DNA of 64,000 nucleotides. Origin: Bacteroidales bacterium. Its GTDB lineage: Bacteria; Bacteroidota; Bacteroidia; Bacteroidales; Muribaculaceae. The notes under the pieces were generated by a model. It saw only the letters and a list, made by a program, of their open reading frames with translations, had not been told where the DNA came from and made no database searches. This document shows positions 1 through 8,526 of this stretch, one piece after another (the first letter of the stretch is position 1; each line of letters starts with the position of its first letter). The DNA lies in NCBI GenBank assembly GCA_004557565.1, contig SFGS01000004.1:69714-133713 (forward strand). Reading direction: 5' to 3'. Made by a program: the position numbers and the translations under genes.

Positions 1-2215
1 GCACGGCATTGCCAAGCACAGCCTTAAACTGCTCGTCGGCCACGGCGCTGTTGGCAGCGTTGAAGTGGTCGAGGAACTTCATTTCGGCATCGGCACCCTT
101 CACGAATGTGAGCGAATCCACAAACCACGCATTGCCCAGTGCGGCAGGGTTGAGTTGTGCAGTGTTGGCATCCACCTTCACCCAGCGCGTGTTGAGCATG
201 TTGAGCACCTGCATATTGTTGCGGCTGATTTGACGGTCAATCAAATCGTTGTAGCGCGCCAGTTTTGCCGCATGGTAGCCGCCCACAGTCTTGTGGAAAT
301 ATGATGAATTGGGCTGACCGAAGCCCTGCACATCAAGCACACGGTAGTTTTGCGTGGTGTCTTGAAGAATGGTCTTATCGGCCTGTGTGGGTTCGAACTG
401 AGCCGAAGCCACATCGTATTTCGACACGAAAGAGTATTTATCGATGTAACGCTTGTTCACGGTGAACATATCCACCAGCACCACCGCAACCACGAGCAGC
501 ACAGGCACTGCCACGTTGGTTTTCATAATGCCTTTGAGGTAGGCGAAAATGATGGCGAAGCCCACCACAATCACCGCCAAACTGCGCCAAGCGTCGTGCG
601 ACACGAGCGAGAGGCGAATGGCATCAACATTGGCATACACGCTGCCAGGCACCTCGCCCAGCTGCTGCTTGATCATGTTGAAAATTTGCTGGTCGCTTTC
701 GGTGTAGTTCTGGAACAAGCCCGGAGCCACAGCAAAGAGCAAGCAGAGCGCAGCACACACACCGAAACTGGCAAAGAGGGCGATTTTATGCTTCTTCAGG
801 AAATCTTCCTCGGTGAACACCTTGTGCAGCGCAAGCACAGCCAGCAAAGGAATGGTAAACTCGGCTATCACAAGAATGCTCGCCACAGTGCGGAACTTGT
901 TGTACATCGGGAAGTGGTCGATAAACAAGTCGGAGAACCACATAAAATTATGACCCCACGAGAGCAGCACCGAAAGAATGGTAACAGCCAAAAGTGCCCA
1001 TTTCACCGGTCCTTTCACCACAATGCACCCCAGCACGAAGAGCGCGAAAATCAGCGCACCTACATACACCGGGCCGTTGGTCATCGGCTGATTGCCGAAG
1101 TATTGGGTGAACATTTGCATACATTGCGCATTCAGTTGGTCGATTTCGCCTTGGCTGTCGAGTTTTTCGTATTTCGAAGTCTTGTCGAGCGAAAGCATAG
1201 TGTTGGAAATTATGCTTGGATTTTGCTCGTCTTGTGTGGGTTTGAGCGACGCGCCACCGTTCACATTTGGCACAAGCAGCGTGAAAGTTTCGCCCAAGCC
1301 GTAACTCCATTGGGTAATGTAGTCCTTATCCAAACCGCCGTTTTTAGTGGTCTGCTGTGGAGCCTGCTCGGCATCGGTCTTCAGCGGAGTGAGTTCGCTG
1401 TGGCCGCCACGTATAGTTTCCTTCGAGTATTTATAAGTCATAAACAGGTTGGGCGCATTGCTCAACAGTGCGAGAGCCGCAGCCACGGCAAGCGAGCCGG
1501 TGGCGATGCCCCAACGCTTCATCTGCTTTTGCTTGATGGCTTGGCAGAGGTAGGCAATCACAAGCGCCGCCACCACGAAGGCAGAGTAATACGTCATCTG
1601 CACGTGGTTGCTGTAGAGTTGAAGGGCGGCAAAAAGGGCGGCGATGGCTGCACCGGCAAGGTATTTGCCACGATAGCACATCACTATGCCGGCAATGGTG
1701 GGCGGAATGTAGCAGAGCACCAGCAATTTCCAGATATGGCCCGCGCCAATGATGATGAAGAAATAACTGGAGAACGCATAAGCCACGGCACCCAGCACGG
1801 CATAATACCACTTCATGTCGAAGGCGAGCATCAATATATAGAAACCCATCATGAGCATAAAGAGCCAACTCACATAAGAGGGCATACCGAACATGCGCAA
1901 TGAATACACCTTATCCACCGTGCTCAGCAGCGAACTGCTCTCGTAGGTGGGGGAAATCTGGAAAGTGGGCATACCACCGAACAGCGCATCGGTCCAGCGA
2001 GTGACCTCGCCAGTCTGCTGGTAATACACCGACGCCTCCTGACCGTTGGCGGCACCTTGCACTATATCGTGCTGCTGCATCACATCGCCACGAATGTCGT
2101 TGGGGTAGAAATACACCCACGACAGCACCAGGAAGAACAGCACCGAAGCCGCAAACGCAATGAGCGACTTCACCTTAACCAAGCCGAAAAGGCTCTTTTC
2201 TTGACTTTTATCCAT
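1..2215 (-). CDS. YfhO-family multi-pass membrane protein (3' part outside window)
   Basis: This minus-strand reading frame stays open from ATG at 2213-2215 to the window edge, so about 738 residues are visible and the C-terminus is missing. The protein starts MDKSQEKSLFGLVKVKS, has a first hydrophobic helix at about residues 15-32, a periplasmic loop with YFYPNDIRGDVMQQHD, and then many helices separated by polar loops. This is the layout of the large YfhO-like proteins of Bacteroidetes, thought to be GT-C-like membrane glycosyltransferases or to act in lipoteichoic-acid or glycan glycosylation; the substrate here is unknown. A consensus promoter lies 42-73 bases upstream of the ATG. Long antisense frames across this gene are composition artefacts. 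The family call rests on overall architecture and remembered sequence character, so it is good but not certain. Confidence 0.8.
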   Translation of the reverse strand, partial: MDKSQEKSLFGLVKVKSLIAFAASVLFFLVLSWVYFYPNDIRGDVMQQHDIVQGAANGQEASVYYQQTGEVTRWTDALFGGMPTFQISPTYESSSLLSTVDKVYSLRMFGMPSYVSWLFMLMMGFYILMLAFDMKWYYAVLGAVAYAFSSYFFIIIGAGHIWKLLVLCYIPPTIAGIVMCYRGKYLAGAAIAALFAALQLYSNHVQMTYYSAFVVAALVIAYLCQAIKQKQMKRWGIATGSLAVAAALALLSNAPNLFMTYKYSKETIRGGHSELTPLKTDAEQAPQQTTKNGGLDKDYITQWSYGLGETFTLLVPNVNGGASLKPTQDEQNPSIISNTMLSLDKTSKYEKLDSQGEIDQLNAQCMQMFTQYFGNQPMTNGPVYVGALIFALFVLGCIVVKGPVKWALLAVTILSVLLSWGHNFMWFSDLFIDHFPMYNKFRTVASILVIAEFTIPLLAVLALHKVFTEEDFLKKHKIALFASFGVCAALCLLFAVAPGLFQNYTESDQQIFNMIKQQLGEVPGSVYANVDAIRLSLVSHDAWRSLAVIVVGFAIIFAYLKGIMKTNVAVPVLLVVAVVLVDMFTVNKRYIDKYSFVSKYDVASAQFEPTQADKTILQDTTQNYRVLDVQGFGQPNSSYFHKTVGGYHAAKLARYNDLIDRQISRNNMQVLNMLNTRWVKVDANTAQLNPAALGNAWFVDSLTFVKGADAEMKFLDHFNAANSAVADEQFKAVLGNAV

Positions 2216-2256
2216 TATAGTTTTACCTTATATTTTCAGTATAATCTACCAACCTC

Positions 2257-2288
2257 CAAAATTACAAAAAAATCCCCAACCAACCAAA
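2257..2288 (-). promoter_or_regulatory. Bacteroidetes-type promoter for the YfhO-family gene
   Basis: On the minus strand TTTG (2285-2288) is followed after 20 bases by TAATTTTG (2257-2264). This matches the Bacteroides primary sigma consensus TTTG-N19-21-TAnnTTTG. The predicted leader is about 35 bases. Confidence 0.65.
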
Positions 2289-2363
2289 AGCACCCAACAC
2301 CCCCACAAAACAAGGGCAGCCAATGTGTTAGCCATAGAACCACCACCCATCGCCGTTATATAT

Positions 2364-2456
2364 GGTAGGGACGCGATAATTCGCGTCCGCGTCAGATGAT
2401 TGGTATTCAATGTGTTAACACAATTATGGGCGGACGTGAAGTATCACGTCCCTACC
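2364..2456 (+). repeat. 93-bp palindromic-ended intergenic repeat, copy 1
   Basis: The element begins GGTAGGGACGCGATAATTCG and ends with its near-perfect inverted complement, closing with CACGTCCCTACC. The arms are about 27 bp around a spacer carrying GGTATTCAAT. Two other copies, also 93 bp, lie at 8308-8400 and 14610-14702. It sits between recA and the YfhO-family gene. The structure is MITE- or REP-like, with no coding capacity. Confidence 0.85.
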
Positions 2457-2471
2457 ACGCATGATGCGAAG

Positions 2472-2577
2472 CGCCTGAAACACTTGAAACACCTGAAACA
2501 CTTGAAACACCTGAAACACTTGAAACACCTGAAACACTTGAAACACCTGAAACACCCGAAGCACCTGAAACACTTGG
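2472..2577 (+). repeat. 9-bp tandem repeat array (TGAAACACY type)
   Basis: About eleven units alternate between TTGAAACAC and CTGAAACAC, with a few variants (CCGAAGCAC) near the right end. An apparent ORF across it encodes only repeated KHL residues and is not a gene. The rest of the 2216-2702 gap holds the 93-bp repeat and a GC-rich stretch with an imperfect hairpin around 2596-2640. Confidence 0.9.
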
Positions 2578-2702
2578 GGTGGTGGGGTTATATGGGGAGC
2601 CCCCTTCGGGGTGCGTCGCGCATACCGAAGGGGGCGTTGAGGGAAAAATAACCAAATCCCTCTAACCACTAAAAAGATGTTTTTTATAAAGGATTATTGA
2701 AT

Positions 2703-3764
2703 TTATGCTTCAGTTTCCTCATCAAGCGTTTCACCACGCATAGCGGCGAAAATTTTTGCTTCGAGTTCTTCGGCAAGTTCTGGGTTGTCGGCAATGAGTT
2801 GCTTAGCCGTGTCGCGACCTTGGAACTTGGTGCCCTCGTAAGAGAACCATGCACCGCTCTTCTTGATGATGCCGAACTGCACACCGAGGTCAACGATTTC
2901 GCCCACCTTGCTGATGCCTTGGCCGAAGAGAATCTCAAATTCTGCCTTGCGGAATGGAGGTGCCACCTTGTTTTTCACCACTTTCACACGGGTGAGGTTA
3001 CCGTTCACCTGGTCGCCATCTTTGATTTGACCGATGCGGCGAATGTCGATACGCACACTCGCGTAGAACTTCAGCGCGTTACCGCCAGTGGTGGTTTCGG
3101 GGTTGCCGAACATCACGCCGAGTTTTTCACGAAGTTGGTTGATGAAAATGCAGGTGGTGTTAGTCTTGCTGATGGTGGCAGTGAGTTTGCGAAGCGCCTG
3201 CGACATCAGTCGAGCCTGAAGTCCCATCTTGCTATCGCCCATTTCGCCCTCGATTTCAGCCTTTGGAGTGAGCGCAGCCACCGAGTCGATAACGATGATG
3301 TCGATAGCCGATGAGCGAATCAGCATATCAGCGATTTCAAGGGCTTGCTCACCGTTGTCGGGTTGTGAAATGAGCAGACTGTTCACGTCCACACCAAGTT
3401 GCTCGGCATAGAAGCGGTCGAAAGCGTGCTCAGCGTCGATGATAGCAGCGATGCCGCCCATCTTTTGCGCCTCAGCGATAGCATGGATTGCCAAGGTGGT
3501 CTTACCTGATGATTCAGGACCATAGATTTCGATGATTCTGCCGCGAGGGTAACCACCCACGCCGAGTGCATAGTTCAAACCGATAGAACCTGAAGGAATC
3601 ACCTCAATGTTTTCGATGTTCTCGTCACCGAGTTTCATGATTGATCCACGACCGTAGGTTTTGTCAATCTTGTCCATAGTGAGCTGAAGAGCTTTCAGCT
3701 TTTCAGGCGATAATTGCTTGCGTTCAGCTGCATCACCCAACATAGTTTTAATATCTTCTGCCAT
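2703..3764 (-). CDS. recA: Recombinase RecA
   Basis: RecA forms ATP-dependent filaments on single-stranded DNA, catalyses strand exchange and triggers LexA/S24 self-cleavage. The 353-residue length is normal. Walker A is GPESSGKTT at residues 82-90, followed by the expected IIDAEHAFD and [17 protein letters not shown] segments. The L2 loop sequence [15 protein letters not shown] and an acidic C-terminus ([10 protein letters not shown]) are also present. It lies downstream of the MBOAT gene on the same strand but has its own promoter-like TATCTTTG at 3815-3822, about 50 bases before the start, so it is probably transcribed independently. No clear SOS operator was identified. Confidence 0.98.
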   Translation of the reverse strand: MAEDIKTMLGDAAERKQLSPEKLKALQLTMDKIDKTYGRGSIMKLGDENIENIEVIPSGSIGLNYALGVGGYPRGRIIEIYGPESSGKTTLAIHAIAEAQKMGGIAAIIDAEHAFDRFYAEQLGVDVNSLLISQPDNGEQALEIADMLIRSSAIDIIVIDSVAALTPKAEIEGEMGDSKMGLQARLMSQALRKLTATISKTNTTCIFINQLREKLGVMFGNPETTTGGNALKFYASVRIDIRRIGQIKDGDQVNGNLTRVKVVKNKVAPPFRKAEFEILFGQGISKVGEIVDLGVQFGIIKKSGAWFSYEGTKFQGRDTAKQLIADNPELAEELEAKIFAAMRGETLDEETEA

Positions 3765-3814
3765 AATTATATTGTATTTTTTATTATTATCAGTTTTGTT
3801 TCATTTTCACGTTG

Positions 3815-3822
3815 CAAAGATA
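3815..3822 (-). promoter_or_regulatory. Candidate -7 element of recA
   Basis: The minus strand reads TATCTTTG, matching TAnnTTTG. The best upstream TTTG is only 15 bases away, shorter than the consensus spacing, so only the -7 part is convincing. Confidence 0.4.
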
Positions 3823-3901
3823 ATTTATATATTGTGCCAAAATTCTGCCCAAAAGCAAAAACTTTCGTTAAAAATCATTAATATCAACGCCAATTCCGCT
3901 T

Positions 3902-5410
3902 TTAGAATTGGAAATAGATAAACGGTTGCACATCGCTGGTCTTCACTTGGCAAATGAGGAAAATCACGCCCGTGAGCAGCAGCACATACACCAGCAGGTT
4001 GCACTTGGAGAGATATGCCACCATTCTGCTCTCCCACGCCTGTGGGAGCCAGTGGCTCACGAAGCCAAACACCACCAGCACAAACACCCACACATAGCCT
4101 GTGACGCACTGCACAGCCACTTCGGGGTGGAACTTGGTGAACATTTGGGTGAGCATATCCACCACGCCCTGCATATCAGCGTTGCGGAACACCATGAAGG
4201 TGAACAGCACAAACACAAAAGTGCTCAGCACCGCAAAGAAGCGTTTCACGCCCTGGCTACGATAGTGGCGGTCGTGGTGCAGGATATTCACCCTGAAAGT
4301 GCGGTGCACCACCTGCGCCAAGCCAAAGAGCGCACCCCATATCACGAAATTCCAACTCGCACCATGCCACAAGCCAGCCAAGAGCATGGTGATGAAAATA
4401 TTGAAGCAGGTGCGCAAGTCGCCTTTACGGTTGCCACCGAGCGAGATATACACATAGTCGCGAATCCACGACGAGAGCGAAATGTGCCAGCGGCGCCAGA
4501 AATCGCCCACACTGTCGGCCTTAAACGGCGCATTGAAGTTGGTAGGGAATCGGAAACCCAGCAGCAGCGCGATGCCTATCGCCATATCGCTGTAGCCGCT
4601 AAAGTCGCAATACAGTTGCATGGCATAGCCAATCAGGCCGAACAAATTCTCTACGCCGGTGTAGCGAAGCGGATTGTCGAACACACGGTCCACAAAGTTG
4701 ATGCTGATATAGTCGCTAATCACCGCCTTCTTAAACAAACCAATCACAATCAGATACACGCCCATCGCAATCATGCGGTTGTTGATTACGAGCGGCTTAC
4801 GGATTTGCGGCGCAAAGTCGCGGGCACGTACAATCGGGCCAGCCACCAACTGCGGGAAGAACGACACATAGAACGCATAGTCGAGCAGCGAATCGAGCGG
4901 ACGCAATTCGCCACGATACACATCGATGGTATAACTCAGGCTCTGGAATGTGAAGAAACTAATGCCCACCGGCAGGAAAATGTCCCATGGCAGGAAATTC
5001 TGCCCCACGATAAGGGCGAAGTTGGCACCGAAGAAATTGGCATACTTGAAATAGCCCAAGAAGCCCAAATCCACCGCCAAACTCAGCAGCACGAGCATCT
5101 TGCGATAGCCACGGCCATAACTCAAATCGTCGGCATTCACCTCTCTGCTGTTGTGTATCGCCTTGGCTATCAGATAGTCGCTCAGCGTGACCACGGCAAG
5201 TAAAATGAAGTAAACACCGCTGCTCTTATAGTAGAAATAGTAGGAAAAGAGCGTGACGAAAAGAATGCGAGGCGTGAAGGTGTTGTGAAGCAGATAGTAC
5301 ACCAACGTGAAGCCCACAAACAGTACCAAAAACAAGCCGCTACTGAAAATGATAGGGCTTTGAGGATCGTAGGTGAGCAGTTGCACTAAATTGTTGTATA
5401 TCGCTTCCAT
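3902..5410 (-). CDS. MBOAT family O-acyltransferase (AlgI/DltB-like)
   Basis: This multi-helix membrane acyltransferase of 502 residues probably moves an acyl (often acetyl) group across the membrane for modification of an exported polysaccharide. Family hallmarks are visible: FFPQLVAGPIVRARDF near residue 185, the YCDFSGYSDMAIG block at about 267-279, WRRWHISLSSWIRDY at about 306-319, and the catalytic-histidine segment LLAGLWHGASWNF with His349. The SGNH-type gene lies directly upstream with only 5 bases between them, an arrangement seen in AlgI-AlgJ/X and DltB-DltD pairs. A 7-bp inverted repeat overlaps its stop codon (3890-3911) but has no T-tract. The acylated polymer is not identifiable from this window. 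Confidence 0.92.
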   Translation of the reverse strand: MEAIYNNLVQLLTYDPQSPIIFSSGLFLVLFVGFTLVYYLLHNTFTPRILFVTLFSYYFYYKSSGVYFILLAVVTLSDYLIAKAIHNSREVNADDLSYGRGYRKMLVLLSLAVDLGFLGYFKYANFFGANFALIVGQNFLPWDIFLPVGISFFTFQSLSYTIDVYRGELRPLDSLLDYAFYVSFFPQLVAGPIVRARDFAPQIRKPLVINNRMIAMGVYLIVIGLFKKAVISDYISINFVDRVFDNPLRYTGVENLFGLIGYAMQLYCDFSGYSDMAIGIALLLGFRFPTNFNAPFKADSVGDFWRRWHISLSSWIRDYVYISLGGNRKGDLRTCFNIFITMLLAGLWHGASWNFVIWGALFGLAQVVHRTFRVNILHHDRHYRSQGVKRFFAVLSTFVFVLFTFMVFRNADMQGVVDMLTQMFTKFHPEVAVQCVTGYVWVFVLVVFGFVSHWLPQAWESRMVAYLSKCNLLVYVLLLTGVIFLICQVKTSDVQPFIYFQF

Positions 5411-5415
5411 ATCGT

Positions 5416-6768
5416 TTAGTAGCCTGCGGCTTTTTTGCGTTTATAGTTATCATATCCGGCGACAAACGACTTGGCGAATTTCTCCGCCAACATCTTACCG
5501 CCACGGCGATTGACGTGCACATAGTCTTTTTCGGCAAGATGGTGCTCTGCCATGCTCACCACACTGTTTCTGCCGCCCATCATATCGTAGAAATTAATGA
5601 ATCCCACACCCATTTCCGCCGCCATCTTCTGCTGATAGCGCACGAGGGGTTCCACGGCCGGCATGGTGCGCACCTTGCCTGTGGAGTGGCTGCGAGTGGC
5701 CATATCCGACGCGCTCACAATCATCACCGCGCTGCGTGGGTAAATTTTCCTGATTCGCGCCACACACTTCTTCATGTTTGCCACATACCAGGAGCAAGTT
5801 TTCTCCGTTCCAGCCTGTGCTATGGCGTTGAGCCCGTAGTGGATAATCACAAGGTCGTAGGGGTGCTGACGGGCGAAATCTGCCGACAAGCCCACCGCCA
5901 AGTTCGCAAGTTGCATACCCGAACTGCCACGCACACCGAAGTTATCGACCACGATGCCATAGTCGTTTTCAAGCGACATGCCAAACACCTTGGCATCACC
6001 CTTCACCGTGGTGGAGAAGCGGCGCATGTTGGCCGCGTGGAATCGGGCTTGCTGTATGCCTTTGTGTGGTCGCCACTGCACGGTGGTGCCTGTGGGAGTG
6101 CCTGTGACGGTGGCACCCAAATCGGTGTAGCCCCACACCGTGGCACGGCTCCATGTGGTGGCTTGTTCGCCCGAAAGCGAAGCCACTGTGGCGGTGGCGG
6201 TGCCATGCACCTCGCTATATCCTTGTGGAAGAATGTAATGTGCCAAACTGAGTGATCGTGCCTTCATGATATGGCGTGGCTCGAAGCCGCTGCTCGACAA
6301 GTTGGCGGCAAAAGTGCCCTCATCGAAATTGGTGCGGCAACGCAACCAGCCCAGTCCGCCATTCCCGAAATGCTTCTGAAGCATGGTGCGAAGGTCCACG
6401 AGCATGATGTCGCCCTCCACGAACGAATCGCTCAAATACGCCACACGCACGGGCCTACCGAGTTTTTTCCCTTGCGCCAAAGCCGCATAGAAACTGTCCA
6501 TGCCACCTGTGCTGTCGGTGCCGTAGTCGATGATGGGCTCCACACCTTCAGGCACCGAGTCTTTCCACGCGCCTTTGGGCTTTTGCACCTCGTCGATGGT
6601 GATGCTTTCGGCATCGTAACGCTCTGTGCTGTCGGCATCGAGGTCGGCAAGCACATCCACTTGACGCAGTTGCGTGCCGCCCACATTCATCACAGGCAAA
6701 TAATACATCAGAAGCAAAGCCACGAAGGTCAAGCCAGTGATGACAAACACCTTAGCGGAACCTCTCAT
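5416..6768 (-). CDS. Membrane-anchored SGNH/GDSL-like hydrolase, MBOAT partner
   Basis: The protein has one N-terminal membrane anchor (about residues 7-24) and a 420-residue extracytoplasmic part. SGNH features are present: block I as LSDSFVEGD with nucleophile Ser115, a YGLNAIAQ segment that fits the Asn-containing block III, and DYVHVNRRGG near the C-terminus with the Asp415-x-x-His418 dyad. Proteins of this kind work with MBOAT acyltransferases as the periplasmic acyl-transfer partner (AlgX/AlgJ/DltD role). It is the first gene of a two-gene operon. A TATATTTG promoter element lies about 90 bases upstream of the start. Its action as transferase rather than esterase is inferred from the neighbour only. 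Confidence 0.82.
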   Translation of the reverse strand: MRGSAKVFVITGLTFVALLLMYYLPVMNVGGTQLRQVDVLADLDADSTERYDAESITIDEVQKPKGAWKDSVPEGVEPIIDYGTDSTGGMDSFYAALAQGKKLGRPVRVAYLSDSFVEGDIMLVDLRTMLQKHFGNGGLGWLRCRTNFDEGTFAANLSSSGFEPRHIMKARSLSLAHYILPQGYSEVHGTATATVASLSGEQATTWSRATVWGYTDLGATVTGTPTGTTVQWRPHKGIQQARFHAANMRRFSTTVKGDAKVFGMSLENDYGIVVDNFGVRGSSGMQLANLAVGLSADFARQHPYDLVIIHYGLNAIAQAGTEKTCSWYVANMKKCVARIRKIYPRSAVMIVSASDMATRSHSTGKVRTMPAVEPLVRYQQKMAAEMGVGFINFYDMMGGRNSVVSMAEHHLAEKDYVHVNRRGGKMLAEKFAKSFVAGYDNYKRKKAAGY

Positions 6769-6854
6769 TTAGCGAAGCCCCTCCTGTGGCGTAATCGGCA
6801 TGGTCGTTTGAATACTATATAGTGGTTAGTGATCACTTTTTTCAGTTTAAAGTG

Positions 6855-6862
6855 CAAATATA
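6855..6862 (-). promoter_or_regulatory. Candidate -7 element of the SGNH-MBOAT operon
   Basis: The minus strand reads TATATTTG, about 87 bases before the SGNH start. No good TTTG lies at the expected distance. Confidence 0.35.
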
Positions 6863-6958
6863 CCAATTTTCTTGAATGGAAAAGCACATTTTTCGGCAAA
6901 AGTCTGCGCCAATTCACAAAAAGGCGGTGTTTTCCTATTTTAAGTGTGGGGAAATCGC

Positions 6959-6966
6959 TAATTTTG
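6959..6966 (+). promoter_or_regulatory. Candidate -7 element of the U32 gene
   Basis: TAATTTTG lies 27 bases before the ATG at 6993. This supports that ATG over the upstream in-frame ATG at 6876, which would precede the promoter. Confidence 0.45.
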
Positions 6967-6992
6967 CAAAAACAAATCATCACATTTTAGGT

Positions 6993-8246
6993 ATGCAAAG
7001 AAGCGACTTTGAAATAATGGCCCCTGTGGGGTCGTGGGAATCACTCACCGCCGCATGGCAGGGCGGTGCCGACGCCATCTACTTCGGCATTGAGAATCTG
7101 AACATGCGCAGCCGTTCGAGCGTGAACTTCACCCTCGACGACCTGCACACCATAGCGGCTTGGTGCCAAGAGCACAACATGAAGAGCTACCTCACCGTGA
7201 ACACTATCATCTACGAAGAAGATATTGAATACATGCACAGCATTGTGAATGCAGCAAAGGAGGCGAAGGTTACGGCTATCATCGCCAGCGACATGGCCAC
7301 CATTCTCTACGCCCGCTCCATTGATGTGGAGGTGCATATTTCCACGCAGGTGAACGTGAGCAACAGCGAGGCGATGCGCTACTACGCCCAGTGGGCTGAT
7401 GTGCAAGTGCTGGCGCGCGAACTCAACATGGACCAGGTGAAGGCGGTGCACGAGGCTATCGTGAAAAACGATGTGCGCGGTCCTCACGGCGACCAGGTGC
7501 GCATCGAGATGTTTTGCCACGGCGCACTTTGCATGGCTGTGAGCGGTAAGTGCTATATGAGTCTGCACGAAACCGGAGCGAGCGCCAACCGTGGTGCGTG
7601 CCGCCAGATTTGCCGCCGCAGTTACATCGTCACCGACCGCGACACGGGCGATGAACTTGCCATCGAGAATAAGTATATCATGAGTCCGAAGGACTTGAAA
7701 ACCATACACTTCCTCAACAAGATGATTGACGCCGGCGTGCGTGTGTTCAAGATTGAGGGCCGTGCGCGCGGACCCGAATACGTTCGCACCGTGGTGGAAT
7801 GTTACAACGAGGCTATCAACGCCATCATCGACGGCACCTACACCGACGAGAAAATCGCCGACTGGAACGAACGCCTCGCCAAGGTGTTTAACCGTGGCTT
7901 CTGGGACGGCTACTACCTCGGTCAGCGACTGGGCGAATGGACCTCGAAATACGGTTCGAGTGCCACTCGTGTGAAGGTGTATGCCGCCAAAGGCATTCGC
8001 TACTTCTCGAAACTGGGCGTGGCAGAATTTCAAATGGAGGCCGGCGAACTGCATGTGGGCGACGAAATCGTTATTACAGGTCCCACAACAGGCGCGCTAC
8101 CCATGACCGTGGAGGAAATTCGTGTGGATTTGAAACCAGTGGAAATGACCAAGAAGGGCGAACGCTTCTCCATCAAGACCGACACAAAAATCCGCCCAAG
8201 CGACAAACTTTTCCTCTGGCAAAAGGTGGAGCATCCACAGCAATAA
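6993..8246 (+). CDS. Peptidase U32 family protein (RNA hydroxylase-like, TrhP/RlhA group)
   Basis: The protein has 417 residues from the chosen start MQRSDFEIMAPVGSWES; the extra 39 codons upstream lack conservation character and overlap the promoter. U32 proteins were named as peptidases, but well-studied members are Fe-S and prephenate-dependent hydroxylation factors for tRNA U34 (TrhP) or 23S rRNA (RlhA). The cluster cysteines are visible as HGALCMAVSGKC (Cys180, Cys187) and RGACRQIC (Cys203, Cys207). The IEGRARGPEYV segment follows, and a C-terminal beta-barrel region (about residues 325-417) resembles the TrhP-type tail. The gene stands alone between divergent and convergent neighbours. 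The choice between TrhP and other U32 branches is not settled. Confidence 0.85.
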   Translation: MQRSDFEIMAPVGSWESLTAAWQGGADAIYFGIENLNMRSRSSVNFTLDDLHTIAAWCQEHNMKSYLTVNTIIYEEDIEYMHSIVNAAKEAKVTAIIASDMATILYARSIDVEVHISTQVNVSNSEAMRYYAQWADVQVLARELNMDQVKAVHEAIVKNDVRGPHGDQVRIEMFCHGALCMAVSGKCYMSLHETGASANRGACRQICRRSYIVTDRDTGDELAIENKYIMSPKDLKTIHFLNKMIDAGVRVFKIEGRARGPEYVRTVVECYNEAINAIIDGTYTDEKIADWNERLAKVFNRGFWDGYYLGQRLGEWTSKYGSSATRVKVYAAKGIRYFSKLGVAEFQMEAGELHVGDEIVITGPTTGALPMTVEEIRVDLKPVEMTKKGERFSIKTDTKIRPSDKLFLWQKVEHPQQ

Positions 8247-8307
8247 TCATGGCCCAATGGAAGATTTCTGGGAAGGAGTTGTATCAATCTCCCGAACGAT
8301 TTTGTAT

Positions 8308-8400
8308 GGTAGGGACGCGATACTTCGCGTCCGCGCCAAATAATTGATATTCAATATAATATTACCATTATTGGCGAACGTGAAGTATCACGTCCCTACC
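8308..8400 (+). repeat. 93-bp palindromic-ended intergenic repeat, copy 2
   Basis: Starts GGTAGGGACGCGATACTTCG, ends GTATCACGTCCCTACC, with the internal near-palindrome ATTGATATTCAAT. It has the same length and orientation as copies 1 and 3. Similarity to copy 3 continues left of the element (GAACGATTTTGTAT against AAACGATTTTGCAT). Confidence 0.88.
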
Positions 8401-8471
8401 ATGTTTCTGTGCCACACTCACAGTTTATCCACAGCAATAATCACTCATTTCATATTTTGGATATATACAGA

Positions 8472-8502
8472 GCAGCCCCCGAACTTGGAGTTCGGGGGCT
8501 GC
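8472..8502. terminator. Strong hairpin between convergent genes
   Basis: A perfect 14-bp stem (GCAGCCCCCGAACT and its complement) with a 3-base TGG loop lies between the U32 gene and the converging secreted-protein gene, 25 bases past the latter's stop. The flanks are only modestly T-rich, so it probably serves as a bidirectional terminator. Confidence 0.75.
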
Positions 8503-8526
8503 CTTTAGTATCATAACTCAATTATC

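Noticed and set aside
350..1903. Long plus-strand open frame (517 codons) opposite the YfhO-family gene
   Set aside because: Its translation is rich in His, Arg and Glu with no domain pattern. The opposite strand encodes a coherent membrane protein. Similar long antisense frames occur opposite most genes here and reflect codon bias.
2472..2577. Possible CRISPR array
   Set aside because: Units are only 9 bp, without unique spacers, and no cas genes occur in the window.
2400..2669. Small ORFs encoding KHLKHL or FQVFQV repeats
   Set aside because: They are direct translations of the 9-bp tandem array and the 93-bp repeat, open in several frames at once.
6876..6992. Upstream start for the U32 protein
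   Set aside because: The extra 39 residues have no family character, and the frame passes through the TAATTTTG promoter-like element.
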